From Corythucha ciliata (lineage: Eukaryota; Arthropoda; Insecta; Hemiptera; Tingidae), in contig CM075941.1 in the NCBI GenBank assembly GCA_038030265.1, positions 49,701,952 through 49,765,951 on the forward strand: a stretch of 64,000 bases of DNA, given 5' to 3'. Below the pieces are notes generated by a model, which saw only the letters and a list, made by a program, of their open reading frames with translations, was not told the DNA's origin and ran no database searches. This document shows positions 34,284 through 46,059 of the stretch, one piece after another. The translations under genes and the position numbers were made by a program. Positions within the stretch are counted from its first letter, which is position 1, and the number at the start of each line of letters is the position of its first letter.

Positions 34284-35097
34284 TTCGCAATGGCCGAATT
34301 CGCCCACTGCCCGAAGAAATTACCCACAACGCGTTATGGGCAGTGCGAAATGCTCACAACCTAACCGGTCGTGGGTAATTTTTTTCGCCCAGTGTGCGGA
34401 ACGAAACAACCATAACGCGTTCTGGGTAATTCATTTTACTCATTTGCTGAAATCAAAGGTTAGATTAGTCTATTTCGCGTCGTGGGTCTTCCGATTTTAC
34501 CCACAACGCGTTCTGGCTATTCCGATTTACCCGCAACGCGTTGTGTACTTTTCGAATTACTCACAAAGCAGAGTCAGATGTTTCTCAACATCTATATTAC
34601 AGCGTTATTGCTGTATAATTGCAACAAACTAATGAAACGGAATGATGATTAAACATTATTATGCTTGAATGAAAATAATATTGTAACAAAAAGGAAATTA
34701 AAAAGAAAAGACACGAAGCGAAACAAAGGAAAAGGGAGAAACATACACTCAAAGAGGGGAACTTTATTTATTTACGCACGATACGCTCCCGTGGCATTTA
34801 CCAAGCGAGAACACACGAGACGCTCAGCAGACTCAAACTGTAAGTTATCGCTGCATAATCAGGCAAGGCACAGAAGCCGGGTTAAAATCGCTATGTGGGT
34901 AATTCGGGGGGGGGGGGGGGGCACAACGCGTTGTGGGTAAAATCGGAAGACTCACGACGCGAAATAGACTCACCTTAACCTTTATTTCGGCTACTGAGTA
35001 AAATGTATTACCCACGACGCGTTTTGAGCATTTCGCACTGCCCACAACGCGTTGTGGGTAAATTTGTCGGGCAATGGGCGAATTCGGCCATTGCGAA
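34284..35097. mobile_element. TA-flanked inverted-repeat element with palindromic boxes, 814 bp
   Basis: The ends TTCGCAATGGCCGAATTCGC and GCGAATTCGGCCATTGCGAA are perfect inverted repeats flanked by TA (34282-34283, 35098-35099), as in Tc1/mariner-type insertions. The inverted arms extend about 190-250 bp. The arms carry about seven copies of a palindrome close to ACCCACAACGCG/TTGTGGGT, e.g. near 34325, 34408, 34498, 34530, 34921, 35010 and 35040. The middle (34640-34900) is A-rich with a G-run of about 16 at 34905. No transposase. Confidence 0.85.
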
Positions 35098-35303
35098 TAA
35101 CATATCCAATAAACTGGAAAAAGTTCTGTATGTAATGATTCGGCTACGTTAGGAATTACCTAGAGAATATTTGAGGATTATATGTATATCACTCGCTTTT
35201 TCATTCAGTATAACGACTTACGGGATTATTATTTGGGGTAATGCGCCAGGAATCGATCGAATATTTCTGCTCCAAAAGCGGGCTCTGCGGATTATCAATT
35301 CTG

Positions 35304-35380
35304 CAATAAATAATAGAGAGATTTTGCAACCAAATGGTTGCATTTACGGAAATGGTTGCAAAATATCTCTATTATTTATC
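35304..35380. repeat. Hairpin inside the LINE tail
   Basis: ATAAATAATAGAGAGATTTT then GCAACCA is mirrored by TGGTTGCAAAATATCTCTAT then TATTTAT. Arms of about 27 bp with one mismatch. It lies where the reverse-transcriptase frame loses resemblance to the family, so it may have formed the breakpoint. Confidence 0.75.
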
Positions 35381-35440
35381 GAAGAATTGACGCAACCTAT
35401 CCAGTTACCCGCTGTCAATGGACAAAGTTGAGTAAAATAA

Positions 35441-36456
35441 AAAATAAAACGCTAAAGTGGTCGTCTGCACGCGTCTCTGGCGGATTAAGCGAATAGCGGC
35501 GGTGATGGTCTTCTGTGGGTCGAATATTCACGCAAAAGGTTGAGAACCCCTGTTCCAGAATAATACACTTAGTTTACGTTATGATTATGGGAGGGGGTGT
35601 GAATTTTAGCTGCACCCCGGGTGGGTGCTCGCTCATCTTGTTACGCCGCTGTAACCAGTACCCCACGCTACAAAACTAGGACTCCGACTCTAGGAAACAG
35701 GCGCGATTGAGCGGCGGCCCCTTCTTAAGGCCCCTTAAAATGGGACATCACCCCGCGGCATCACCGTGAGAACCCACCCCTTCGGATCGAGGCCATTTTC
35801 TCGCGGGCTTCGTGGACGTCGGGTGGGCGGCCACACAAGTTTCTTGTGTACCCGGAAAACGTGCCAAAGGAGGTCATGTTCGCAAGGTTCAATGTTGGTT
35901 TTGTTTTTTTCCACTTTTCCGTCGTTCGGGTTACCTTTAATTTTGTCTATCTTTCACGGTTCAAACATTTGGGAGCTACTTTTCCACAGACACGGTGTTA
36001 CATATACGTTAACTGTCCCCTCACCCTCAAAACGACTTTGGCATGGATCCTCACCTGGGTAACTTTTCCGGGCTAAATTAGTGGCCTGTTTTGGGTTATA
36101 GTGTGTCGCTATACTTCCGGGAGTTCACAGTTACAGTCGATCACAGTTTCGAATGAATTTATTTGCCCTGTCAGGTAACACTGGAATTATGGGGCTACAA
36201 ATATCAATCTAACATTTCGTTATTAATTTCATTACTTTTGACTCATGCATTCGAAACAATTAATTATTACAATGTGTCTGTCACGAGCCAAGGAGCCGAC
36301 TGTAGACTTCTAGACTTTTGTCGGCTCAAGCCATTAGAATGTAAAATGCCTTAAAAACAAAAAAACGTTCATAAATAAACATGGCCGGTTGCAGGCTGTT
36401 AAACTATTAATGGTAACTAATTATTCGCCTAAATATTCGTCACATCAACAACAATA
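35441..36456. other. Gene-free stretch
   Basis: No gene recognised. GCTCATCTTGTTACGCCGCT near 35630-35648 matches the right tip of foldback-like element 2 (10248-10268), so an element end may lie here. Confidence 0.3.
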
Positions 36457-36462
36457 TTTATT
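36457..36462 (-). terminator. Candidate polyadenylation signal for FucTA
   Basis: AATAAA on the minus strand, about 350 bp after the FucTA stop. It is the first canonical hexamer I noticed in that direction. Confidence 0.3.
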
Positions 36463-36813
36463 TGCTTTTTTTTTTTTTTTTTTTACATTTTTCAATCCGT
36501 AGATTAGCCAGAGTACGTTTTTTTCATCCGATGGCCCGTATTTACCAGGAAGACGCTAGTGACCTTTTTTCTTTTGCGAAAAAAGACAAACAAGTGTGCA
36601 TTTTATGTCCCAGAATCATTGGCGCGCTTCCAAAGCTAATAAATTCTAGTTGAGATCGTTTCATTTGAGGATTAAAATGCAGCGCCCGGAATGAAACCGT
36701 TTGACGGAGGGATTAAAAAAAGAAAAGAAAATTCGATTCATTTCTCGTTCCCTCGTCATTTTTCACATTATTTACGACTAGATTCGTAAGTTTTGTTTGT
36801 ACGTTGTTTTCAT

Positions 36814-38458
36814 TTACCCGCCTCTAATCCAGGGAACCGACCATTTATTGTGGCTTTTCACTTGCTGTTTACGCCACGATCCGTTCGTACAGGTACCCGG
36901 GCCTCGCCACCATTCGTTAATATCGCGATACGCTTTAGCCGGTTTGTCCTCAGCGTGAAGCATGGCGCAGAGGCGGCAGAAAAAATGCGTGTTGATAAAT
37001 TCCCCCGTCCCCTTCCACAGGAAATAACTGTTGTACAGGTCGTCGTCCTTGTCCAATTTGTGTAAATATTCGGCAAGCTCTTTGGGCGAGTCGAAGTCGT
37101 CGACGTGAATGTAGGAGCGTAAGGGGGCGCTTTTTTCATAGTCCTCGGGTCGGGCACCCATCACAATGGGAAGGACGTCTCTTCTGTGAAGAAAACAAAG
37201 AAAATAGAAATATGTTCATCCTTTTTTGTCATAAATTTGATAAAGAAATAACGAGAACCAACCCTAAGCCGTTAACAAAGAGTTTTTCTGTGATGTAATC
37301 CCGGCAGTTTGAATTCTCGAACGCCAAATAAAACTTGTAATCATTATCTAGCATCTCAAAACACTTGTTTTGATTCGACCTGAAATCAAAAACATTAGAC
37401 ACGAATTTTAATTAGTTCAATTTTTCGCTTTTTTTGTTTCTACCATCTTGTATATGCGAATAACACGTGCCGCCCTCACCTTGGACACTTCTTGGTGCCG
37501 CAAGCTCCAAATATATCAACGTCTATGTGCTTTTGTAAATCATGTGCGTACTGTAGTCGACCGTTGCGAGCCCCACAGTTAGACACGAACCAGGCCACTT
37601 TGCGCGTTTTATTAGCCGCGTAGTCTTTCAATGGTTTCTTTAATTGTTTGACGCGGTCATCGTAATACACGAACTTTTCGTAGGGTGTTACTATGTCTGA
37701 ATCGCGACGATATGTGGCTGTCCAGTTGAATAGGTCATTGTATTTAACGTGTTGCGTGTGATACGGACATTCGAGCAGGTAAAGAATCCAAACCTGGGAA
37801 ACGTTTTGGGACATTAAAATTCATCTTTCACCGACCTGCATGTTTAGTGGAAGTTTATGAGAATTTACCTGTTTTGGAGGCTTAGAATGACTCGGATGAA
37901 TGAAATGATCCTTGTAAAGGATGGCGTCAGCGCGACGCGAGGATGCTCGACTCGCCGTTAGAACGCAGTTACTAACTGGACAGTGTGCGAATGCTGTGCC
38001 TCCAGCTTTGTGCGGTGCCCAAGTGTTCAGACCATTGAACAGAAGAATCGTTTTGATTTGTTGAGTCTCTAACGCAGGTTTGAACATTAGCTGATTAGTT
38101 ATTCGGTCTTCGCCCGGAGAAGCTCCACCGGGCCACATTTGACCACTCGGCATATTCCCTGGGCTGGGCATCACCGTTCCACCAGACATGAACCAAGGCC
38201 GTGCGTGCGGCTCAGTCGTCGCTGTCACCTCATTCCGCTTGACCTTCTGCAAAACCAAAATATTGGAGTTTTTGACCCGCCTTTTTAAAAACTAAACAAA
38301 AAAACACTTGTTACTTGTCGTATAGAAACAGCTGTGGTGCCGCTTGGAATCTCATCTGGTTCTTTAATGTACCACAATGGCCAATATATGTATACAACCA
38401 GCAAAATTGCCGCGCCGGATACCCACAGGCACGACTTTTTAGCTGATACTCGTGGCAT
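36814..38458 (-). CDS. FucTA: Core alpha-1,3-fucosyltransferase (GT10), FucTA-like
   Basis: Golgi type II membrane enzyme that transfers fucose from GDP-fucose to the innermost N-glycan GlcNAc, making the insect anti-HRP-type epitope. Coding exons: 38315-38458, 37869-38246, 37480-37793, 37263-37379 and 36814-37183, with matching phases and GT/AG ends; about 440 aa. I prefer the ATG at 38458 because it gives a short basic tail (MPRVSAKKS) before the membrane anchor WVSGAAILLVVYIYW. The same frame is open to an ATG at 38605, which would add 49 residues. The stem/N-domain includes TILLFNGLNTW and VWILYLLECP. GT10 motifs are KVAWFVSNCGARNGRLQYA and FENSNCRDYITEKLFVNGLG, then DVLPIVMGARPEDYE. The tail is Cys-rich. 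No disruption seen. Confidence 0.93.
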
Positions 38459-38619
38459 GACATCCCACCATCTCTCTGGAATAAACAAACGGTTGCAATT
38501 GCGTTTCCTATTCATCGACAGCATCCTGTCAATCTCTTGTCTTATCGAGTAAAAAAATATGAAAAACTCTGCAAATAAATGCAGCCGGCATTCAATAGCC
38601 ACCACTATCTTTACGAACC

Positions 38620-40264
38620 TTTTACGGCTTGATAGTATTTTATAGCCGAGTGCTTCTAACTATAAAGGACCAATTCTCGTCGGCACCGTTTTTTTGTTGT
38701 TTTTTTTTCAACTAAAAATTTTGATTTACCAACATGGACCAGGAATTTTGCCCTAACCACACCCAGTTTGGTTCACTCCGGATTTAACGCGACCAAAAAT
38801 TTCTGCCCTCCCTCCCCGAAAAATTTGAATAACGTTTCTAATTTTGCCCCATATGTTAGCATTTTTGTCAGGACAGTTATTGAGCTCAGGCGGAACTTTT
38901 TCACCTCTATAAAGCCTTAAAGGTGGCAAGTTCATTTTACTTATTATAAGAGCTTGTCAGTCAGTTTGACGAAATTTCCGGGGTTGAGTTAAACAGCTCG
39001 TACTTCCGCGAATTTTTGTTTTAATTGGGATTAAAAAAAAAAAAAACAGCCGAGTGAGCACACGGGTGACATATTTTACGGCGGTAAAAAGACGGAAATA
39101 ATTAATATTCCCGCGGGAGGGATCGCTACGAAGGAGGAACGCAACTTTCCTTTGCTCTTCCACCAGCCTGTTTGAATTCGTTTAAATTAAAATCTTGAAG
39201 TACATACCTCTCATACCATTCTGGTATCTCACATCGGTCAATCACCCGATATGTCATAACGGCATATCTGTATGTGTGCCAGAAGCATTCTTGAAAAAAA
39301 AAACTGTACTGCAGATTTTTACTCGGGAGGGGGGGGGGGTGTAATCAAATGAATGATTTGCATTCATTTCTAGAGCGTTGAGTGGTGACTTTAATTCCAT
39401 ACCCTCTAAACCTTATCAACGGGTTCAGTAAAAACTGAACTGTTGCCGTTACCGCTCATATAAAATTCGATCCTCGTGAAAAAGTTGTGTAACATGGTAC
39501 ACATAGGGTGTTTTTTCCTCCCACCAACGCCTTCCGTGAATTGCTGTATTCTGTGCAGTTTCTGGTGTGCATCTCAAGATACGGAAACGCCACGTCTTGA
39601 AACACATTTGTTGTCACCTAGGAAAACGTTTTAGCCATTATATTAAACCCAGAAGGAAAATGTGAAAACATTTTATTTTACAAGATCTAAGAATTTCTAG
39701 GCGTCGCTAAGCCATAGCAGCTCATAAGCTTTGCGGGTCCTGCCTACCTTCCAATAATTAAGGGTAAAAATTCACTTGGAAAGATGGACCCTGGACTTGA
39801 GGTGGCCTTTAGGGGGTCTCTAGTCTCTTTTATACTAATTGCAAAACAAAACTGGCGATAAATATCTAAGATGTATGAACTATCCGAGCCTCTCAAAAAC
39901 AATAGCAAACTTGCAATTTCTCAAATATTTAGACCCAAAACTTGGGAATTCACTGATATTTAGCTAATTTTGTGGCTGTTCATCAAGCTCTGGGCGTTGT
40001 CAGGGCCAGCTCGAGGGGGGTCGGTCCCCGACTCCTGAACAAAAGATCCCGAAACTTACAATTTCGTCGATATAATGACCCGAAATACGCAGTTTCGCAC
40101 GAAATTGAGACTAGTAGACTTCCAATTTTGTTTTTTTTCAATTATCAGCTCAACAATTACATGATGTTTTTATTTTAAGTTAATTACCTAACGTGTTCAG
40201 TTGGAACTGGAAGAATGGACCTAATGTGTTCGAGAAGTCGATGTAGTTGTGATCGTAGGTGCAA
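38620..40264. other. Gene-free stretch upstream of FucTA
   Basis: FucTA 5' UTR and promoter are expected near the right of the gene, but no element could be assigned. G-run at about 39328-39338. At 40010-40140 there are a few diverged CGAAATTG-type phrases of array family 2. No other gene. Confidence 0.3.
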
Positions 40265-40433
40265 CGACGTACTCAATTATAGGGTAAAATAAATGGTGTT
40301 CTCGTCGCTTTTTTATAGTTTATTTCGGACCGGTTTCGGCTATTCAGCCATTTTCAACCTCCCAGATAAGTCCTAAAGCAAACAAATAAAATGCGTCTAT
40401 CCGCCGGTCTGTATACCAAGACCGCGCAAAATG
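40265..40433. repeat. Repeat that truncates the gypsy element
   Basis: It contains GACCGGTTTCGGCTATTCAG, then CCATTTTCAACCTCC, a motif I associate with dispersed insect repeats, though I cannot name the family. The gypsy integrase frame runs into it at about 40433, so this repeat, or a deletion ending in it, removed the gypsy 3' part. Confidence 0.5.
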
Positions 40434-40565
40434 TTTTGTATTCTTCAGAAGCGAAAGCAGGTCCATTTTCGCTCACTAAAGTCTCGAAAATGCCGAATCT
40501 TGAAATTAAAGACATCATGTACTTGAAGTAGATGTTGAAACGACCGGGAAAATTTCGACCCCTTT

Positions 40566-40718
40566 CGAATACGAATCGACGACCAGAAAAAATTGCTTTT
40601 TAAAGAAAGGTCCAGCGAAATCTATATGATCTCGAATACGATCGAGATTCGAATACGAATCGACGACCAGAAAAAATTGCTTTTTAAAGAAAGGTCCAGC
40701 GAAATCTATATGATCTCG
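40566..40718. repeat. 84-bp direct duplication in the integrase
   Basis: CGAATACGAATCGACGACCA starts at 40566 and again at 40650, and the copies stay near-identical to 40718. The 84-bp period keeps the frame, so the core peptide around DHIDFAGPF is read twice. Confidence 0.93.
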
Positions 40719-42759
40719 CTCCCAGGGTTTCGACGATGGCGGCCAAGATGTCAAAGAATGGTTAGGGGCTGTGGGTGCAAAAACGTTACAAGCTTCGCAT
40801 TTGCGGGCTATTTCCTCTATGTCGCGGTCAACATTTGGCCACCAGAAGTACTCTCGAGTTCGGGACTTCATTTTGACAACGCCAATGTGTGACCTATGGA
40901 GTGTTCCTAAAATGTATTGTTGGAGAATTTTCGGAATAACGGTTCGCAATCCCCATATCAAGCAACCATTGTGAATGAAAAGTGCGTCTTTTTTGATGAA
41001 GTACGGCTTCAAATCGATGTCGTTGTTTGATGGAGGCCAACCGTTTTTAACGGAATAAACAACCTTTTTGAGAATTAAGTATTTTTCTGTTGCGGAGGCA
41101 ATGTCGCTACAGTTGACCATTAAGCACTTCTGAGCTTCACTTTGTATAGTGGATACGACTTGATGAAATCCCCCATCGTCTTCATCGAAGCCATCGTTAC
41201 TTCTACATGGCAAACGGCTGAGTCCATCCACTTTTCCAAAGTTCCCAGTTGAAATGAATTCGACGGTGTACGTATAATTGGTGAGTAAAAGTGCCCATCT
41301 TTGCAATCGATTAGAAGTTGCAACTGGAACACCTTTCCTAGATCCGAAAATGGTTGCTAGAGGTTTATGATCCGTTTGAAGAATAAAAGTTCTGCCTAAA
41401 ATATAAGGCTTGAACTTTTTAACGGCATATATGATCGCCAAAGCCTTTCGTTCTATTTGAGAATAATTGGTTTCAGCTCAGCAGGCGTCAAAGTCTGAGA
41501 GCCGTACGCGATAGGACGTTCACTCCCATCAGAAAATCTGTGCAATAAACTACAGCCAATTCCTACCGTAGACGCGTCGGCTGCGACTACCAGGGGAAGA
41601 TCCGGTGAATAATGAACGAGAATTGGGGCTTATATTAATGCGTCCTTCAGCATCCTGAACCCAAGCTGAACCCATTTTTCGCAAGCATTCCACCATATCC
41701 AGCAAACATTTTTCGTCCGTAAACAGTTAAGAGGATGACATAAGTTCGAATAGTTCTTGATAAATTTTGAGAAAAAATTTACCATTCCTAGAAAAGACTC
41801 CAACTGTTTCAAATTCTCAGGGGCAGACATATCGAGAACCGCTTGGACTTTTTCTGGAAGTGTATGTAGTCCAGCTATGGATATTTTGTGGCCTAAATAA
41901 GTCACCGACGGCTGTAGAAATTTACATTTATCCTTTTTAACCCTGAATCCGTATTATTCAATTCGTTTCAAAACTTCGGACAAATTTTTCAAATGTTCCA
42001 AGTCATTTTTTCCTGTTACTATAATATCGTCCAAAAAGCAACAAGTGTTTGGTACATTTTTTAGCATGTTCGCCATTGCTCTTTGGAAAATAGATGGAGC
42101 AGGAGCGCAGGAGCAACGCCGAAACAAAGTCTAGTATATTGCAAAAGACCTTGATTGGTATTTATGACGAGCAAGTTTTTACTTTCTTCATCGACCGGTA
42201 TAGAAAGGTAGGCGTCGGATAAGTCGAGAACGGAAAACTTTTCTCCATTTTCTTATTTTGAGAATATTTCATCCGGCGTTGGTAGTGGATAAGTTTGAGG
42301 TTCTAGAGCTTGGTTTAACTCAGTAGAAAAATCAGCGCAAAGTCTAATTTTTCCTGTCGGTTTTCTAACAATGACGCAAGGAGCGGGCCAAGACGACGTT
42401 TCAATTGGTTTGAGAATTCCCGACGACACTAATCTCCCTATTTCTTCATTTACAGCGTCTCTCAGGGCGTAAGGAACAGGCCTAGCCTTACAAAATGTTG
42501 GTGAAACTCCAGGTTTAAGGGGAAGAGAGGCCAAAACTTTGCTACAATGGCCGAATTGTTCATCAAAAACGTTGCGATGTTTGATGAGCATTGAATCTAT
42601 ATCGAGAGGACGAAACGATGGAAGATTGGGCGAAACTTGCAATACGTCTAGGCCTCTTGTAAGTATTTCTATCGAATGGGAACTGATTTTGAGAGCAAAT
42701 ATTCAATCTCTTCCTAATAAATCGTGATGCTCACCCTTGACGACGTATAGCAATAGGAC

Positions 42760-43046
42760 ATTTGGGGGGGGGGGGCGCCGGGCTTTGAACCCTGTAGGCG
42801 CCTAAGCCTCCTTTGTGCTTCTACGCCATACCCAGATCTAACTGTGCACTTCACACCCGTACTACGCGGGCGTTTCGGTCGGAGCGCGGTTTGTTGAACG
42901 CACACCGCCGGGAACGCCCACACGAAGCCGAGTGTGCCGTGTCACAGCTCGCCGCAGCCTTATAGTGTAATGGGCAATGGCTGGATTCGAACCCAGGCCC
43001 GCTAAGTTGCGAAGCGAGCATTGTATCCATTACACCATCGAGGCGC
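42760..43046 (-). mobile_element. tRNA-derived SINE inserted in the gypsy element
   Basis: The target duplication CAATAGGAC flanks it (42751-42759, 43047-43055). On the minus strand it begins GGCGCCTCGATGGTGTAATG, an A-box-like start. It continues to CCTGGGTTCGAATCCAG, a textbook T-arm/B-box, then about 170 bp of unrelated body. A second T-arm-like GGGTTCAAAGCCC, another GGCGCC and a C-run (G-run on the plus strand) follow. The anticodon arm does not fold canonically, so it is not a functional tRNA. Confidence 0.8.
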
Positions 43047-44027
43047 CAATAGGACCTTTTGTAAGTTTTTGAATCGAACATTCACCAATTCTTCACCGAG
43101 TACTGGAATACGGTGACCACAGAAGGAAAAAAAAACGACTTTCTTTGTGGTTTGAGGGTTGCCTCAGTTTTCAGAAATGTCCACGTCTTTTCGGAAATCA
43201 TAGTAACTGGACTACCCGTGTCAAGAATCAGGCTAACGTTCCTTGAATTAATGGTGACCGGAATTATAATTGCTTCGCCTGACTTGCTGGTATTTAACAC
43301 GAGTAAGTCAAGAGAATTCAAAGAATTTTCGTTGATCTCCCTGACTCTAGAATTTTGCCCTTTCTCCGCAGACCGACATACTTTGGAAATGTGGCCAAGA
43401 CGCCCACAGTTATTACATTTTGCGTCTTTGAACTTGCATTTTTTCCTCATGTGCTGCCCTCCAAAAGAGAAACAACGTCCGAATTGTGAAAAATCAACGG
43501 GAGAAACATCTTCGGTGTCAGAATTGTGGTTGTTTTCCGGGGCAAACACGATTTCAAGAGTTTTGCTAGCCTCTAGTAACTAATGGAAAGACAAGTAATC
43601 TTTCTGAAGCAGAACGGATCGAATCTTACGGTCTGGAACACCCATTATGAATGCGGTAATTAACGCTTCTTGATAGAAGTCACTGGGAAAATCACAAAAC
43701 GAAGAACTTTCTTTAAGCCGATTGGCAAAATCGTTCAAAGTCTCGTCCTGTTGTTTCATCGAAAAAAAAAAAAACGTACTCTCTCGCAAGTTTTTAGACG
43801 CAGCGGTTTGAAATGTTTGGAAAGTAATTCAAACTGCTCGGAACAAGAATAATCTTCGACATTTTTCGGTTTACACAAATTAACTAAAATACTCAAAACC
43901 GAGAACTCCAAATACCCAACTAGCAAACATCTTTTTGTAACCTCGTCTTGAATTTGAGAGAGCCGCAGTGCAGTGGAGAATTTCAAGTACCACACGTCCA
44001 GGTCGCATGTCTTAGGATCGAAATTTT

Positions 44028-45840
44028 CGCATTTGATCGTAATATGATGACTGCTTCTTTGTAACTCATTAAACGAATTGCTAGTGTTCTGTGGAGTCGA
44101 GCGATAGTCGCTGACCTGCCGATCTTTCTTTTTCGTCATCAGACTCAACAGCTTTTATCCTCGTCGTCAGTAATGTGTACGAGAAGATTACGGAACAGAA
44201 CGAATACTTTTAGTGCATTTCATTTAAAAAATGCACTATTGGTCTCGCCCTGATGGTCGCACATATGGGTTGTGATACTTTTTTTTCACGTTTCAGAACC
44301 CCTAGAACACGAATCCGAGGTCGGTTCGATGTGCTATATGTATACATATAGAATTATATGGAAAGGTGACGATTTCCGGTCGGAGGCCCAATTTTCTGTG
44401 TAGGATGTGCCGAAGGAGCGCTTGACGTGCTTATCCGTCAAGCTTTTTTGTTTATGTGGTGCTTACACGTTAGACGACGGTCGAGGTGCACTCAGAGGTA
44501 TTTTATACCTTGGTCGGTCCGTTGACACTCAATGGTTCTGGGTCGGCAGGGCGGCGCCATGTAAATATTTTTGCCTCACATTTTCCTACGTTGACAGGAA
44601 TTTTCAAGTTTTTGAAGTAGCGGCACCAGTTCTTCTATAGTTGAGTTTGTAAATCATTCCTAGCATCAGTGAGGTTAGAATTTGTGGAGAGCGCAGCTGT
44701 CGTGTCATCGGCGTAGCCGTGGCTGTTATTTATTCGGACGTAGAAGGATCTACTATCTAAAAAGGGTGTTATGCATCCTAGGAGGTATTCTAAGACGCCT
44801 TCTCGCTTTACTTTGCATAAAAGACCTGTGTACCACACGTTGTCGAATGCTTGTTTTAAATCGAGTAGGACGCATACTGTGTGCTCTTTTCTTTCGAAGC
44901 CTTTTATAATGAGGTTTTCAAGTCTATATACCAGGAGTACCGTCGAGTGGAGTTCTGTGAAGTCAAATCGATAGTCTGGGACTATGGTTTTCTAGAAGGG
45001 TATTATGCGTGAATTTAGGCATTTTTCGACAAGCTTCCCGACGTAAGACAATAGACTAATTGGGTGTTAGTCGGCTAAATTTATTTTCCCCCGGCTTAGA
45101 AATGACGATAATTTCCGCAGTTTTCCAGGCTTTTGGAAAGTACGAGTATCGTAAGCAGCTGTTGAAAATGTTGAGCAGTTTCATCACACCTTTTTTGTGG
45201 GAGGCCTTCTTTTATTGAAGGAGTTATTTCATCAGGGCCAGGGTTTGTTTTATTTTTTGCTTGTCGGATGTATCTCTGTAGTTCTCTTGGAGAAACGAAG
45301 GGCATAGGAAGCCCGACTGTGTCTAATACGGTCGCGTGGTAATTGAGTGTGTGACTTCATATCTGCATCTTGGTTCTCATCTGTTGGCCCGAAGCACTTG
45401 CTAAAATAATAGCTGAAAGCTTCACATTTTTCTTCATCGGCTTCATCGGTTTGTTTCCACTTTTTAGGGGTGGTATGCGACTCTTATGTTCGTTGAGGGG
45501 GTGACCGTTGCAAAGGACACTGCGTCCTTGAGTAAATGAATGAAGGGTTCCACGTCTGCGTCAATATCTGCTGGGGTGTTGTATGTTTTGGGTATGATGA
45601 ATTTTTCGTTTATGTACGTCTTGAATTGGGGCCATATGAGTTTCCCTCTCAAGATTGTTTTCCTCTCTTGAATTGTGATGGGATCGAGGAATGAGATCCA
45701 GCGAAGGGGAGGTCGGAGCATAATTCGCTGAGGGTTTTCATGTATATGGGGACATGAATTCCCTTGGTAATTGTGTTGTCTAGTATATATCAGTGGTGCG
45801 CGGAGGTGCTATGACGTCAAAGCCATTTCGGATGGAGTAT
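44028..45840. repeat. Segmental duplication, copy 1
   Basis: It is nearly identical to 47555-49489. The shared block starts within the gypsy gag frame at CGCATTTGATCG, crosses the gypsy-LINE junction and stops at GGATGGAGTAT. Because both copies share that junction, the fusion predates the duplication. Confidence 0.92.
44160..45840 (-). pseudogene. Jockey-like LINE, copy 1, with internal deletion
   Basis: Minus-strand fragments in order: a linker after the endonuclease (45464-45721); QAKNKTNPGPDEITPSI (45096-45305); reverse transcriptase VWYTGLLCKVKREGV (44635-44838), then directly HGYADDTTAALS. Compared with copy 2 at 47555-49489, about 120 bp is missing between RINNS and YADD, removing the PQGAVLSP block. 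Multiple stops and frameshifts. The left end merges with the gypsy 5' region through the hairpin GTGCATTTCATTTAAAAAATGCAC (about 44213-44236). Confidence 0.82.
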
Positions 45841-46059
45841 CAGTGGCGGCGGAAGTCAGCTGGCATTGGGGGAGCAAGAATCTGAGCAGTTCATATTTAC
45901 CGCTCCCCCCCCTTCCTATAAAATACCATTTTGCTAATCAATTATGCCTACATGTGAAAAATACAATTCTTGAGGCAAAAATTCCAAATCCTTTACCTAA
46001 TTTACCGCCTCTTCATGAAATTCTCTGGTTTCTGGGTTAATTTTCCTGGGTAATTTGAA
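45841..46059. other. Spacer between duplicate and tRNA-like repeat
   Basis: A C-rich block near 45900 and AT-rich DNA follow; no gene. Confidence 0.3.

Larger units (their letters stand above)
33740..35440 (+). pseudogene. Jockey-like LINE reverse transcriptase, interrupted
   Basis: Reverse-transcriptase palm motifs on the plus strand: VTFCDLSKAFECVSKDFLLE (33806 onward), then FGVPQGS followed by an in-frame stop at 34002, then LLYADDTTLV (34070-34100). A stop follows SKQ near 34211. The gene resumes after the 814-bp insertion with EYLRIICISLAF, then WGNAPGIDRIFLLQKRALRI (about 35170-35305). The YADD catalytic pair is kept. Stops, a missing 5' part (no endonuclease seen) and the insertion make it dead. 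Removing the insertion with one TA copy keeps the frame across the junction. Confidence 0.85.
40434..44150 (-). pseudogene. Decayed Ty3/gypsy retrotransposon, gag to integrase
   Basis: The minus-strand order is that of Ty3/gypsy. Gag is in two frames (43756-44148, 43580-43789), broken at an A-run near 43760. The zinc knuckle CNNCGRLGHISKVC and protease LILDTGSPVTMIS are in 43082-43549. Reverse transcriptase is in 42253-42642 and onward, with the catalytic box as FLDD near 42025. RNase H has TDHKPLATIFG. Integrase has the His/Cys region (HRSH, CEAC) and first acidic residue DHIDFAGPF (40515-41441). In the next integrase block the expected Asp reads Glu (SENG). It is truncated at 40433 before envelope or 3' LTR. 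No LTR pair was found. A SINE and an 84-bp duplication interrupt it. Dead copy. Confidence 0.88.

Noticed and set aside
38459..38605. Upstream ATG of FucTA as the certain start
   Set aside because: Frame is open, but it would add a hydrophobic stretch ahead of the basic tail and anchor; the ATG at 38458 gives the usual type II layout. Kept only as an alternative.
40434..44150. Intact endogenous retrovirus or active gypsy element
   Set aside because: Frames are broken in gag and pol, the 3' part is missing, no LTR pair was found and no envelope-like frame is present.
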